Assembly (NCBI GenBank): GCA_963931865.1
Contig: OZ007515.1
Span: 10,923,663-10,987,662, forward strand
DNA: 64,000 nt
Source: Axinella damicornis
Lineage: Eukaryota > Porifera > Demospongiae > Axinellida > Axinellidae
Reading direction: 5' to 3'
The notes beneath the pieces were generated by a model. The model was not told where the DNA came from and ran no database searches. It saw only the letters and a list, made by a program, of their open reading frames with translations. Shown one piece after another: positions 60,601-64,000 of the stretch. Made by a program: the position numbers and the translations under genes. Every line of letters begins with the position of its first letter. The first letter of the stretch is position 1.

Positions 60601-60642
60601 GATGTGAAGGCTAGCGACGTGTGTGACTTTAATTGTACTTAG
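12431..60642 (+). CDS. Secreted LRR protein: signal peptide, LRRNT, 15 LRRs, LRRCT; 17 exons
   Basis: Exons: 12431-12648, 13827-13898, 16238-16309, 19931-20002, 52549-52620, 53526-53597, 54176-54247, 55341-55409, 56453-56524, 56685-56756, 56827-56898, 57097-57168, 57654-57725, 59633-59704, 59896-59967, 60245-60316, 60384-60642. All introns are phase 2 and GT-AG; the total is 1554 nt, 517 residues. Residues 1-23 look like a signal peptide. Cys40, 44, 46 and 55 form an LRRNT (Cx3CxCx8C). Each inner exon encodes exactly one LRR of 24 residues (exon 8: 23), of the LxxNxI type, for example ILDSNNITQLPRGVF. The last exon starts with a LRRCT (CNC, W, then two Cys). Several N-x-S/T sites agree with an extracellular location. 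No transmembrane helix is seen. The 72-bp phase-2 exon design resembles LGR-type receptor ectodomains, but no seven-helix part is present. Binding partner unknown. The two exon groups could be separate genes; the tail after GCACCAA (about 60532) could be a read-through intron. Confidence 0.82.
13010..13285. repeat. 34-bp tandem repeat, 8 copies
   Basis: Eight nearly identical 34-bp units, GATATCAGGCAGACTCCTC plus GATGTTCCGGTCGTT, differ only by a G/A or G/A exchange in the middle. It lies in LRR-gene intron 1. Confidence 0.95.
13329..13393. repeat. G-rich homopolymer tract
   Basis: GGGAGGGG blocks merge into about 25 consecutive G. It is intronic, and the length is uncertain for assembly reasons. 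Confidence 0.85.
13899..14696. other. LRR-gene intron 2, left part
   Basis: No recognised feature in about 800 bp. Open frames here show no family pattern and no LRR-type exon. Confidence 0.4.
14697..14787. mobile_element. TAGCCTCG-type hairpin element
   Basis: Inverted repeat. The left arm is TAGCCTCGTTCCCAGG then CTCCGCCC...GATCTCGCAGCCGTGGAG; the right arm is CTCCACGGCTGCGAGATC then GGGAACGAGGCTA. The right arm lacks the GGCCT part. Intronic. Confidence 0.85.
14788..15830. other. LRR-gene intron 2, middle part with poly-C tract
   Basis: Contains a run of about 24 C at about 15032-15056. The rest is AT-rich with no exon pattern I can support. Confidence 0.4.
15831..16142. repeat. 312-bp near-perfect palindrome (nested hairpin elements)
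   Basis: The two 154-base arms are almost exact complements around the loop GGAT (15985-15988). The outermost bases are GTACTAGCCT and AGGCTAGTAC. Within each arm an outer TAGCCTCG element (CTCCGCCCAGACTTTATCTCG) encloses a second TAGCCTCG element (CCTACCCCGTTTTTTCTGTTC). The few differences include CCTTTG against the CCGTTG expected near the centre. It ends about 95 bp before LRR exon 3. Confidence 0.95.
16310..17590. other. LRR-gene intron 3, left part
   Basis: No recognised feature. Two loosely similar segments (about 16920-17160 and 17160-17370) share pieces such as a CTAACACAGGTT/TGACACAAGTT stretch, an ancient local duplication at most. Confidence 0.35.
17591..17672. mobile_element. 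TAGCCTCG-type hairpin element
   Basis: Arms TAGCCTCGTCCCCAGGCC + TCCGCCCAGATTTT and AAAATCTGGGCGGA + GTGGCCTGGGGACGAGGCT around a short CTTGCAGCCGTACAG centre. The outer arm carries the GTCCCC variant also seen in the 24-copy array. Confidence 0.9.
17673..19192. other. LRR-gene intron 3, middle part; unassigned
   Basis: Minus-strand open frames at 18303-18488 and 18691-19011 have mixed composition, but I cannot place them in any family. They could be relics of an old element. No LRR exon pattern. Confidence 0.3.
19193..19245. mobile_element. TAGCCTCG-type hairpin element, 53 bp
   Basis: Perfect-looking arms TAGCCTCGTTCCCAGGCCCGA and TCGGGCCTGGGAACGAGGCTA around AACGGCTTCTC. One of the shortest single copies and close in size to the monomer of the 24-copy array. 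Confidence 0.95.
19254..19371. mobile_element. TAGCCTTG-type element, 118 bp
   Basis: Ends TAGCCTTGTTCCCAGGCC and GGCCTGGGAACGAGGCTA enclose a non-palindromic core, CGTTTCCACCACTAGTATTG and onward. A related partial copy with CATTTCCACCGCCAATATTTG lies near 32205-32265. Confidence 0.85.
20003..20056. repeat. Poly-C run followed by (CA)n
   Basis: Directly after the exon-4 donor there are about 25 C and then about 12 CA repeats. The polypyrimidine run sits within 10 bp of a splice donor, which is unusual. Confidence 0.9.
20057..23109. other. LRR-gene intron 4, segment 1
   Basis: About 3 kb holding one hairpin element (21702-21747) and otherwise no recognised repeat or exon. Open frames are short and without family pattern. 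Confidence 0.35.
21702..21747. mobile_element. TAGCCTCG-type hairpin element, 46 bp
   Basis: Arms TAGCCTCGTTCCCAGGCCAC and GTGGCCTGGGAACGAGGCT, loop ATGAGAG. Confidence 0.95.
23110..23395 (-). mobile_element. piggyBac-like non-autonomous repeat, copy B
   Basis: Left end TTAACCTTAGCC with a subterminal palindrome-like AATGACTTCATATGATGTCAT. The body matches, in reverse, the repeats at about 31745-31986 and 62740-63063: shared blocks include AGGTTCTGCG...GCAGAAAGGG, AGGTGGGTGG and CAGGGCCTCCATTTC. No coding capacity. The right boundary is approximate. Confidence 0.6.
24210..24320 (-). repeat. tRNA-derived SINE relic
   Basis: Read on the minus strand: an A-box-like TGGTCGAGTGA (24306-24296) and then a perfect B box GGTTCGAATCC (24278-24268), followed by CGACTAAAGCCC. 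The boxes are closer together than in a true tRNA and no cloverleaf forms, so this is a SINE or tRNA relic rather than a tRNA gene. An A-rich stretch follows at about 24219-24229. Confidence 0.5.
24730..24840. repeat. CATCAT-rich microsatellite
   Basis: Imperfect CATCAT and GACATCATCAT repetition over about 110 bp in intron 4. Confidence 0.8.
25340..25615. repeat. Local tandem duplication, 2 x about 140 bp
   Basis: The block AAGCCTATTGTACCAAGGCA ... ATGGCTGTTCCTG occurs at about 25341-25460 and again at about 25484-25610, with small insertions and deletions between copies. Confidence 0.85.
25795..26195. repeat. (GTCTGTCCGTCTGTTGTCCT)-type repeat
   Basis: About 400 bp of degenerate CTGTCCGTCTGTTGTCCTGTTTCAGT-like units. 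The Cys/Ser/Leu-rich open frames across all three plus frames are a by-product of the CTGT periodicity. Confidence 0.9.
26233..26313. mobile_element. TAGCCTCG-type element, degraded
   Basis: Left end TAGCCTCGTTCTCTAGCC and right end GGTCTGGGAACGAGGCCA; the arms are mutated and the centre is not palindromic. Confidence 0.75.
26526..26600. repeat. 25-bp tandem repeat, 3 copies
   Basis: Unit CCTACCTTGGGAGGGATTTG followed by TGGG, three identical copies, within a minus-strand open frame that gives TNPSQGRP repeats. Confidence 0.9.
26829..27056 (-). other. Unassigned open frame (75 codons)
   Basis: Mixed, protein-like composition without low complexity (starts MDPNAATPHRAS). If the stop at 26829 is ignored, the frame reads on for another 30 codons. 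I do not recognise a domain and no splice context supports it. It may be a relic of a mobile element or chance. Confidence 0.15.
27760..27905. repeat. TG-rich low-complexity stretch
   Basis: Irregular GTGTGTGCATG repetition; no coding value. Confidence 0.75.
28146..28420. repeat. Tandem repeat, 3 copies of about 95 bp
   Basis: Units begin with TCTTGCCCTATTATGC, TCTCGCCCTACTATGC and TCTCGCCCTATTATGC and share GTGAAACTCCT and CCCAGACACTGGCAAAT. Copies are 10-15 percent diverged by eye. Confidence 0.88.
28749..28767. repeat. Poly-C tract
   Basis: About 18 C in a row; intronic. Confidence 0.9.
29110..29285. repeat. 53-bp tandem repeat, about 3 copies
   Basis: Unit GGATGGTGCATGCATCCGGA plus TGCAAGGTCCGACAGTGTGATCTTGTTTCCATT; the third copy has ATGTGGTCGG in place of ATGCATCCGG. 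Confidence 0.9.
29325..29740. repeat. Degenerate TATCTCTGTGGAACATG repeat
   Basis: About ten to twelve irregular copies of a unit carrying ATTCATATCTCTGTGGAACA, spaced 25-60 bp. Both-strand open frames (for example MFHRDMN repeats) result from it. Confidence 0.8.
29766..30055 (+). mobile_element. Dispersed repeat with inner CTGCTGCTCCC units, copy 1
   Basis: Begins TAGTAGCTTCGCTCGCTTTG, contains three CTGCTGCTCCCxGATTGTGTCCGCTTC-type units, then CCAGCCCATGC...GAGTTCGAGGTTCAGTAAA. The same parts in reverse order and orientation are found at about 53000-53440, where the inner units are more numerous. Non-coding. Confidence 0.7.
30170..30265. repeat. TTAGTTAGGGTTAAAGT repeat
   Basis: Four irregular units of GATTTAGTTAGGGTTAAAGTTAAG. 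They resemble the telomere word TTAGGG only loosely and are a local minisatellite. Confidence 0.75.
30621..30664. mobile_element. TAGCCTCG-type hairpin element, 44 bp
   Basis: TAGCCTCGTTCCCGGG and CGCCTGGGAACGAGGCTA around TGCTCGGTAA; the smallest copy in the window. Confidence 0.85.
31361..31406. mobile_element. TAGTCTCATGCCCAGA-type hairpin, 46 bp
   Basis: Arms TAGTCTCATGCCCAGACCC and GGATCTGGGAACGAGACTA; a diverged member with matching C-to-T / G-to-A changes at arm position 4 on both sides (TAGTCTC / GAGACTA). Confidence 0.75.
31745..31986 (+). mobile_element. piggyBac-like non-autonomous repeat, copy C
   Basis: Right end AAGGGG-TTAA at 31983-31986. Body shares GCCCACC...CCACCTCCCCCT, CCCACCCTTTCTGTTCGCACAGAACCT and GACATCAAGATGAAAGTCTCA with the copy at 62740-63063. 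Its inner CCCACCTCC unit is tandemly expanded. Confidence 0.6.
32997..33150. repeat. 56-bp tandem repeat, 2.7 copies
   Basis: Unit TGACTGTTGAGTGGTAAATC AATAGCAATCCCTCTGTCCC GGCGAGAAGACGA, the first two copies identical. Confidence 0.92.
33396..33969. mobile_element. Long TAGCCTCG-type element (574 bp)
   Basis: Left end CTAGGCTCGTTCCCCGGCCT + CCATGCCCAGCTTTTGT; right end ACAAAAGCTGGGCGTGG + AGGCCTGGGAACGAGGCTA. The terminal inverted repeat is about 45 bp. The centre (about 33540-33700) is shared with 54930-55080, including AGAGAGCCACACC and TCCAGAGCGATGGCTCACTG. No transposase. Confidence 0.85.
34088..34350. repeat. GTGGATGGGGGGTGGGTGCAG minisatellite
   Basis: Seven variants of a unit of about 33-46 bp, GTGGATGGGGGGTGGGTGCA + GAGGGTTCATGGGTGCATGACGT, with partial units missing the TGCATGACGT end. 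Confidence 0.92.
34351..37240. other. LRR-gene intron 4, segment without clear features
   Basis: About 2.9 kb. A 16-bp inverted pair, AAAGGCAGAGGTGAAG (about 35994) and CTTCACCTCTGCCTTT (about 36239), together with GAATCGGCA/TGCCGATTC suggests a decayed foldback element at about 35990-36260. No exon pattern is supported. Confidence 0.35.
37241..37560. mobile_element. TTCCGAAGAAG-rich foldback repeat, copy 1
   Basis: GCGTCTTTAAAGTTGATGC near 37270 mirrors GGCATCGATTTTAAAGATGTG at 37528, framing repeated TCCAGAA/CTTCGGAAGAAGCCTTC units. Relatives with the same TTCCGAAAATCGG blocks lie at about 42240-42500, 44765-44875 and 57250-57482. The 135-codon open frame over it is repeat-derived. Confidence 0.6.
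38644..38710. mobile_element. TAGCCTCG-type hairpin element, 67 bp
   Basis: TAGCCTCGTTCCCAGCCCCGC and GCGGGGCCTGGGAACGAGGCTA around GCGCCGTTTTCGGTTGCACAAAAG, which is itself partly self-complementary. Confidence 0.9.
39003..39510. repeat. Minisatellite, about 9 copies, two unit lengths
   Basis: Core TCCTACTGTGGACATCGTCA + GCTGTCCCAGCTGGTAACC. The first copies have a linker CAGATACAG/CATT (about 46-bp unit); later ones carry AAGCCCTCCCCCTGACATGT (about 59-bp unit). Confidence 0.95.
39540..40128. repeat. GGTGTAACTGGTGTGGGG minisatellite (about 27 bp)
   Basis: About 20 copies of GGTGTAACTGGTGTGGGGGGTGAGGT-like units. A single TAGCCTC hairpin element (39645-39718) has inserted into the array and the repeat continues on both sides. 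Confidence 0.93.
39645..39718. mobile_element. TAGCCTC-type hairpin inside a minisatellite
   Basis: TAGCCTCATTTCCAGGCC and GGCCTGGGAACGAGGCTA, with inner arms GGAGAGAAAG.../...CTTTCTGTTCTCC. Its position within the GGTGTAACTGG array shows it moved after the array formed. Confidence 0.88.
40547..40944. mobile_element. Long TAGCCTCG-type element (398 bp)
   Basis: Left TAGCCTCACTCCTAGGCCGCC + CCGCCCAGCTTTTCG; right GAAAGCGGCGCGCGGGCCTGGGAACGAGGCTA. Inner blocks GGAGAACCTAGCCTGGTATG and CACGTGAGGA link it to the elements at 33396, 54810 and 62272. No coding capacity. Confidence 0.8.
41667..41692. repeat. Poly-G tract
   Basis: About 25 consecutive G; intronic. Confidence 0.9.
42240..42500. mobile_element. 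TTCCGAAAATCGG foldback repeat, copy 2
   Basis: ATACACATGACCATTTTGCA near 42245 and ATGGTATACAAGCCGATATT at 42337 recall the ends of copy 1; repeats of ATCGGAAAGGCTTCTTCC follow. Confidence 0.5.
45550..45845. repeat. 38-bp tandem repeat within the module, about 8 copies
   Basis: GTCTGAGGATAGTCAGCCCC + ACCCACTACCACAAGCA, variants GGGCG/AAGCA alternate. This is the end piece of the large module amplified locally. Confidence 0.92.
46600..46920. repeat. Two short tandem repeats
   Basis: At about 46600-46698 a 21-bp unit, TTGTGATATACAAGGCCGCT, repeats five times. At about 46790-46915 AACCACACCCACTAAGAGCC + AATCAATGTTT repeats four times. Confidence 0.9.
48358..48766. mobile_element. Long TAGCCTCG-type element, subfamily CCTACCCCG (409 bp)
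   Basis: Left TAGCCTCGTTCCCAGGCCTA + CCCCGTTTTTTCTGTTCTT; right AAGAACAGAAAAAAGGCCTG + GGAATGAGGCTA. A second inverted pair (ACGTAGGGGGG ... poly-C CCATGTCCACC) lies inside. Poly-C of about 30 at 48598-48627. The same terminal sequence makes the inner part of the 312-bp palindrome. A full relative lies at 54383. Confidence 0.88.
50480..50790 (-). mobile_element. piggyBac-like non-autonomous repeat, copy D
   Basis: Shares CTAATGACTGCAAAACCCATCAT, AAGTTCTGTGTGAGCGGAAG, GGTGGGTGCACCC and GGCCTTGGTGGGAGCC with copies B and E in the same relative order. Boundaries not resolved. Confidence 0.5.
53000..53440 (-). mobile_element. Dispersed repeat with inner CTGCTGCTCCC units, copy 2
   Basis: Reverse-oriented relative of 29766-30055. 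Seven or so GGGAGCAGCAGATGTGATC-type units lie between CCTCGAACTTC...CCAGAACAGCTGAGG and GGGGAAGTAGCTGAGCGAGCGAAGCTACT. The Ala/Pro/Ser-rich open frames on the minus strand stem from the units. Confidence 0.7.
54300..54346. mobile_element. TAGCCTCG-type hairpin, diverged
   Basis: GTTCCAGGCTCTCTCCTCTGA and its mirror TGAGAGCCTGGGACCGAGGCTA; the left TAGCCTC is eroded. Confidence 0.7.
54383..54810. mobile_element. Long TAGCCTCG-type element, subfamily CCTACCCCG, copy 2
   Basis: Follows the 48358 element nearly throughout: TTCTGTTCTTTGGTTTGCGTTGACA, AGGCCTGGTATTATCCATCAC, GTGGACATAGGGG, GTCTGAGAGTCTCAACTAG and ACGTCACTCACTTGATGAGC. Its right end is cut at GTGGTAGGCC by the next element. The poly-C of the first copy is CCCCATCCCCCC here. 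Confidence 0.85.
54811..55083. mobile_element. TAGCCCCG-type element, left half
   Basis: TAGCCCCGTTCCCAGGCCTCC + ACGCCCAGCTTTTGTCG, then sequence matching 33440-33690 up to CACGGAGTGAACC. No right terminus is seen, so the copy is truncated. Confidence 0.75.
55633..56175. mobile_element. 543-bp terminal-inverted-repeat element with TA target site
   Basis: Ends CCGTATTTCCGCGATCAAAC and GTTTGATCGCGGAAATACGG, each flanked by TA (55631-55632, 56176-56177), which fits a Tc1/mariner-type insertion. Inner GCGGCTACTATTCGAGGGCGGC blocks repeat near both ends. It is CpG-rich compared with its surroundings and has a poly-C run at about 55899-55917. No transposase. Confidence 0.85.
57250..57482. mobile_element. 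TTCCGAAGAAG foldback repeat, copy 4
   Basis: Ends in a perfect 15-bp stem, CGGTTTTAAAGCTGT / ACAGCTTTAAAACCG (57443-57481, loop of 9), preceded by GAAGACTTCTTTTGAAGAC-like sequence. Intronic. Confidence 0.6.
58096..59329 (-). pseudogene. hAT-superfamily transposase relic, rearranged
   Basis: Minus-strand fragments in order: 59329-59063 with a ICTLCTTGWTVRARSLASI-type region; 59044-58841 with LSKTLQNPEFSSTEGHE and FDLFWEK; about 58470-58340 with EDYNRELSFVCEFYGQDLNK; and 58305-58096 with the hAT C-terminal dimerisation signature (TSERSFCGLRRIETYLRSTM). These match the zinc-finger-MYM/52-kDa-repressor-like branch of hAT. Between them, at about 58700-58790, SPFLTIMVDETTDV is encoded on the opposite strand, so that segment is inverted. 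Stops and frame breaks show it is dead. It lies in the LRR-gene intron between exons 13 and 14. Confidence 0.88.
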
Positions 60643-60700
60643 TGCTACTCATGTGACCCTCAACGAATCAGACGCCTCAGAATCGATCACATGACGGAGC

Positions 60701-60706
60701 ATTAAA
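60701..60706 (+). terminator. Candidate polyadenylation signal ATTAAA
   Basis: ATTAAA lies 58 bp after the LRR-gene stop codon at 60640-60642. This is the common variant signal; no downstream element was assessed. Confidence 0.35.
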
Positions 60707-60800
60707 TCGCTTATTGCACACTTTAGTGTGGATAATGCATACTTTTCAAAGATCGATCAACGGCTGTTTCGGGTCAGTGAGTTGCACGAAGTAGTTTAGA

Positions 60801-60963
60801 TACCAGTTTGCAGTGCATTACATGCTTTAGTGCACTCGGGCAATCTAGTTAACGGTCTCGGGTGGATAATGCCATTATCTCGGCTCGTGCATTATCTCAC
60901 CCTCGACCGTTAACTAGATTGCCCTCGTGCACTAAAACCCCGTAGTGCACTGCAAACTGGTAT
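60801..60963. mobile_element. 163-bp imperfect hairpin element
   Basis: Arms TACCAGTTTGCAGTGCATTA... TTTAGTGCACTCGGGCAATCTAGTTAACGGTC and GACCGTTAACTAGATTGCCC...TAGTGCACTGCAAACTGGTA, centre GGATAATGCCATTATC. It lies between the LRR-gene end and the next gene and is not related to the TAGCCTCG family. Confidence 0.9.
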
Positions 60964-60969
60964 TTAAAT

Positions 60970-61131
60970 ATTACTTATTATAACGAGGGGCAACCGCACT
61001 CCTGGTAGCCGCGTTGCAACCGGTTGCAGCTCGACGATAGCGCAAGCTAGGTATTGCAACACATTCCAATTAACGCACATACCACGTGAGGACCATGAGC
61101 GCTCGCGTCGATCGATTGAGCTGAGTCAGCA
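60970..61131 (+). promoter_or_regulatory. Probable promoter/5' UTR of the right-edge gene
   Basis: CpG-containing sequence with a CACGTG E-box (about 61083-61088) and GAGCGCTCGCGTCGATCG just before the start codon. The start itself reads CAATGGCGGCCC, matching the ATGGCGGC core of YY1/TISU elements, although the flanking bases do not fit the full consensus. No TATA box. Confidence 0.45.
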
Positions 61132-62183
61132 ATGGCGGCCCAAGGAGATCGAGAAGACACGAAACTTGTTATACAGCGCTCACAACTTCGCCAGCCCGGT
61201 GAGTTTTGGCATGTAAGCGTCAGTGAACGGCAGAAACTTCGCGTGCCTTTGCTAAGAACGGTACTGCCACCGGAAGTCGGAGAGAGCGCTCGAGCAATGG
61301 CGTCCACGGCGAGACAAAAGCTCCACCACCAAGGTGAGTTTCAGCACCAAAATTGTACGGTTGGGACAGTGCATGATAGCGATCATGAAGGTGTAGTCAG
61401 AATCTTCGTAGGCCATTCCTATCACTCGAACGAGTTATTTATATTATATTACATTACGCGGCACTTTATTTCCTATACCAGGAGTGTAATGTATTGGCAA
61501 TGAAAGTGCATGTGATCCATGAGTGCTTGCTAGACGCTGCGAGGGAGGCGAGACCTCTGAAGCATATTTATTTCTGAAGTGATGTAACGGTCATGCTCTG
61601 CATTGCACTAACACAAATGGAGGTGAGAGTTCGTCAGACCTCTGCACAGAGAGCCGCCCAGCATTGGACTACTCACGTTGGCAAATAAGGGTACACTAGC
61701 TGAATATGCAGGTTGGTGAGGGGGACATCTATAATGTTGCTTGTGCAGGTATAAATCCGTACGGTAATTATCATTGCAGCCTTTATATGAAACCTACAGA
61801 GAATCAAGTTCCACTAAAAGCTGGGCCAAGTGCAACACACATTGCAGGAAATGTGCAGAATACGGGAGAAATGGCACCAGAGATTGGGGATCCTATGCGA
61901 CAGGTATCACTTTTGTCCTCTTCTGCCATTTGATCTTAGAGAAAGATTACTGAACCATGTGCTCCCAGCCATGTAGCCTAGCATCCTCTCCTGCTGGTGC
62001 AGAGCTTAGTCTATTGTATGGACGAACTATTCTAGCTTTGTAGCATGAGGGAGTTTTCCTGTTTCCCATCAATAGCTGGTTGGTGAGCATGATGCTAGTG
62101 GACCAATTTATCCCCCGACTCCTACGAGCTTCCATAACACATTGGAGCACCTTCAACTGATGCTATCAGAGCTGCAGTTCCGG
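61132..62183 (+). CDS. 5' part of an unrecognised gene, 3 exons, continues past the window
   Basis: I do not recognise the family. Exons 61132-61333, 61749-61903 and 62076-62183 join in frame: the first ends with one base before GTGAGT, the second begins with two bases after GTGCAG and ends in phase 0 before GTATCA, the third is 36 codons and ends before GTATGG. This gives 155 residues: a charged N-terminus (MAAQGDREDTKLVIQRSQ), a middle with INPYGNYHC and KPTENQVPL, then GPIYPPTPTSFHNTLEHLQL ending in a possibly helical LQLMLSELQFR. No signal peptide, so probably intracellular. An alternative donor, CCCG|GTGAGT at about 61200, would shorten exon 1. The following intron carries nested transposons. 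Its start lies 490 bp after the LRR-gene stop, same strand. Confidence 0.6.
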
Positions 62184-62486
62184 GTATGGATATGGTAACA
62201 TAAAGTACCTAAGTAACTATCATGACGATGATGTCATCATGCATGCTTGTCATAACTGTTAGTGGTAATTATAGCCTCGTTCCCAGTCCCATGCCCAGCT
62301 TTTCGTTGGTTGCAGTACGGAATGCGGGAGAGCCTGGTACATTTCCTCACGTGAGTGACATCAAGGGTAGAAAGACGGTAGAAAGACCTAAAATGAACGT
62401 GGGCGTACTGGGACTCAGAACAGCAAGAAGAGCGAAGGTACCAGGTACTAGCATACCTAGCTAGTGTCATACATGTACTCACCGAG

Positions 62487-63285
62487 CAATGTTGTTTTAG
62501 TTAACTAAAACTAAAACTATAATGCATTTTAGTATGGCATATTTCACTTTAGTAACCCTCTTTAGGGGCCAAATTCTTTCTCTAGGTCATTTTCAGTCTA
62601 TAGAACACTTAAACATACCCTAATTTCTGTTCCCTGGCATTGCTGGGCTCGAAACCACTCACACAGGTAATTTCAGCTATACTGAGCATATATGTGACTT
62701 AACCACACCCACCAATTAACGAGCTTGCAATCAAGTCTCCCGAGAAATGCCAACCTGCCGTAGCTGAAAAACGGGCGATGTATGCTGGAAATGGAGGCCC
62801 TACAAGGCAAGACAGCTACTTTCTAAGTCCATTTATGCCAAAAACGGCGGAAATGGCCCTCCCAGTGCCGACCAAGACCTTTCTATCGCGGAGCCCAGAC
62901 ACGGCCATGCTGTTTGCACCCTCGGGGTGCACCCACCCACCTCCCCCTGTCCCGCCCTTTCTGCTGTCGCAGAACCTATCTCCCAAGGACATTGCCGGAT
63001 GTGACATCATGAAGCTGAAAGTCTCATGACACCTTAAGGCGTCATTAGCAGGGAAAGGGTTAAAACTAAAACTAAAATGAGGACTGTCTCAGCCTGTTAA
63101 TTAAAACTACAACTAAACTAATATGAAAATCACCCAAAAATGGTGGTTACTAAAACTAAAAGAGCCTTTACTAACTCTTTTGAGATTTAGTGATTAAAAC
63201 TAAAACTAAACTAAACAATGCGACTTCTACCTAATTAAAACCAAAAACTAAACTATTTCAGTTTTAGATAACTAAAACAACATTG
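62487..63285. mobile_element. hAT-type non-autonomous element (799 bp) with 8-bp target duplication
   Basis: TCACCGAG occurs at 62479-62486 and again at 63286-63293. The element runs from CAATGTTGTTTTAGTTAAC to its mirror TAACTAAAACAACATTG. An 8-bp duplication and a CAATG start (YARNG) fit hAT. The interior is rich in TTTAGT/ACTAAA repeats and holds a piggyBac-like repeat (about 62740-63063). Confidence 0.88.
62740..63063 (+). mobile_element. piggyBac-like non-autonomous repeat, copy E (innermost)
   Basis: Right end GCAGGGAAAGGG-TTAA (TTAA at 63060-63063), with subterminal ATGACACCTTAAGGCGTCAT. The body carries GGAAATGGAGGCCCTACAAGG, CGGAAATGGCCCTCCCAGTG and CGCAGAACCTATCTCCC, shared with copies B, C and D. 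The left boundary is not resolved. Confidence 0.65.
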
Positions 63286-63444
63286 TCACCGAGCACTGAA
63301 CGTGCAGATGGTTGAATAACACACAAAACGTAGCGTCCTCGCTCGGAAAATTTTGACATTAAATTTTGCACGTGAGGAAATGCCTCCCCACTTTTCTGTA
63401 CTGCAAGCGACGAAAAGCTGGGCGTGGAACTGGTAACGAGGCTA

Positions 63445-64000
63445 TCGTAATTGTTGATACCTTATTCACTTTCCTCTGTTCTGGCAACAGTTTTGCATTA
63501 GCCTCATTCCAAGACAACAGCATGATTATGGGTATGAGGCTTGCAGTACACACATTTATAGATTTTAATCCCCAGATTTGATCACTAGGTATCCAGGCTA
63601 GAGAGTGCCCTGTCTGACTCTCGAGTCTGTCAGAGGTGGATATGTCTGCACAAAGGCATGAGGCTGGAGCTTGGAGACCGATGGAGAGAGGGGGAAGAGA
63701 TTTGTTCTTGCATGCAGGTGACACAGAATATGCATAAACATTAGGAAACTAGAGTTCATAGAACACTTACCCTTCACGCCTATCTGCATTGTACCAAATA
63801 GCGACCAAAGCGCTTCTATTCTACGTTCTACATATGCATCTCCAGCTCTGTCTTATTAAACGATGGTAGGGTCTGCCATTTTAATACGGTCAGCAACTAA
63901 AATGCATGCGGGCGTACACAGGCTCTGTCATGTGTTCATACCGACATGCGTCCACGTCAGTGACTGCATGGCAGTATGGAGACAGATTTTTATGCAATGT
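63445..64000. other. Right-edge segment, unassigned
   Basis: Presumably still the intron of the gene starting at 61132. A minus-strand frame, from about 63857 down to GTGAAG|GGTAAGTG near 63770, could be an exon (it reads DRAGDAYVERRIEALWSLF), but without its neighbours I cannot support it. Confidence 0.25.

Larger units (their letters stand above)
62272..63444. mobile_element. Long TAGCCTCG-type element with a nested hAT-type insertion
   Basis: Left TAGCCTCGTTCCCAGTCCCA + TGCCCAGCTTTTCGTTGGTTGCAGTACGG; right CTGTACTGCAAGCGACGAAA + AGCTGGGCGTGGAACTGGTAACGAGGCTA. Without the insertion it would be about 370 bp, near the size of the 40547 element, which also shares CACGTGAG and GTAGAAAGACCTAA. 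Confidence 0.85.

Overview
This is animal nuclear DNA: genes are split by GT-AG introns, coding density is low, and hairpin transposons, minisatellites and homopolymer runs fill the rest. The PDE7-type phosphodiesterase and the extracellular leucine-rich-repeat (LRR) protein are metazoan. Small introns in one gene plus dense short inverted repeats suggest a non-vertebrate animal; a sponge is my guess, but nothing here proves it. No bacterial, rRNA, intact tRNA or CRISPR feature was found.

Layout. (1) 1-2358, plus strand: three tentative 3'-terminal exons of an unrecognised gene, with a 24-copy tandem array of 52-bp hairpins (about 258-1504) in one intron. (2) 2359-7496: low-complexity DNA, a broken minisatellite carrying a piggyBac-like fragment, and one doubtful first exon at 6332. 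(3) 7497-12211, minus strand: a complete 14-exon PDE7 orthologue of 492 residues; every splice phase fits. (4) 12212-12430: a 219-bp head-to-head promoter. (5) 12431-60642, plus strand: an LRR gene of 17 recognised exons (517 residues): signal peptide, LRRNT, 15 LRRs of one exon each, LRRCT. Intron 4 is about 32.5 kb and holds most of the repeats in the window. (6) 61132-62183 and on past the window end, plus strand: the first three exons of an unrecognised gene whose second-to-third intron phases agree.

Repeats. One family with ends reading TAGCCTCGTTCCCAGGCC and its complement dominates: single hairpins of 44-120 bp, larger 400-1200-bp elements, a near-perfect 312-bp palindrome (15831-16142) and the 24-copy array. 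Others are piggyBac-like elements with TTAA ends and an inner palindrome, a hAT-type element with an 8-bp target duplication nested inside a TAGCCTCG element, a TA-flanked 543-bp element, a rearranged hAT transposase relic (58096-59329), a tRNA-derived SINE relic, and a 9.5-kb zone (42750-52200) built from about 13 diverged copies of one module.

The genes do not form a pathway. PDE7 should hydrolyse cAMP in the cytosol and the LRR protein should be secreted; their only visible link is the shared promoter interval.
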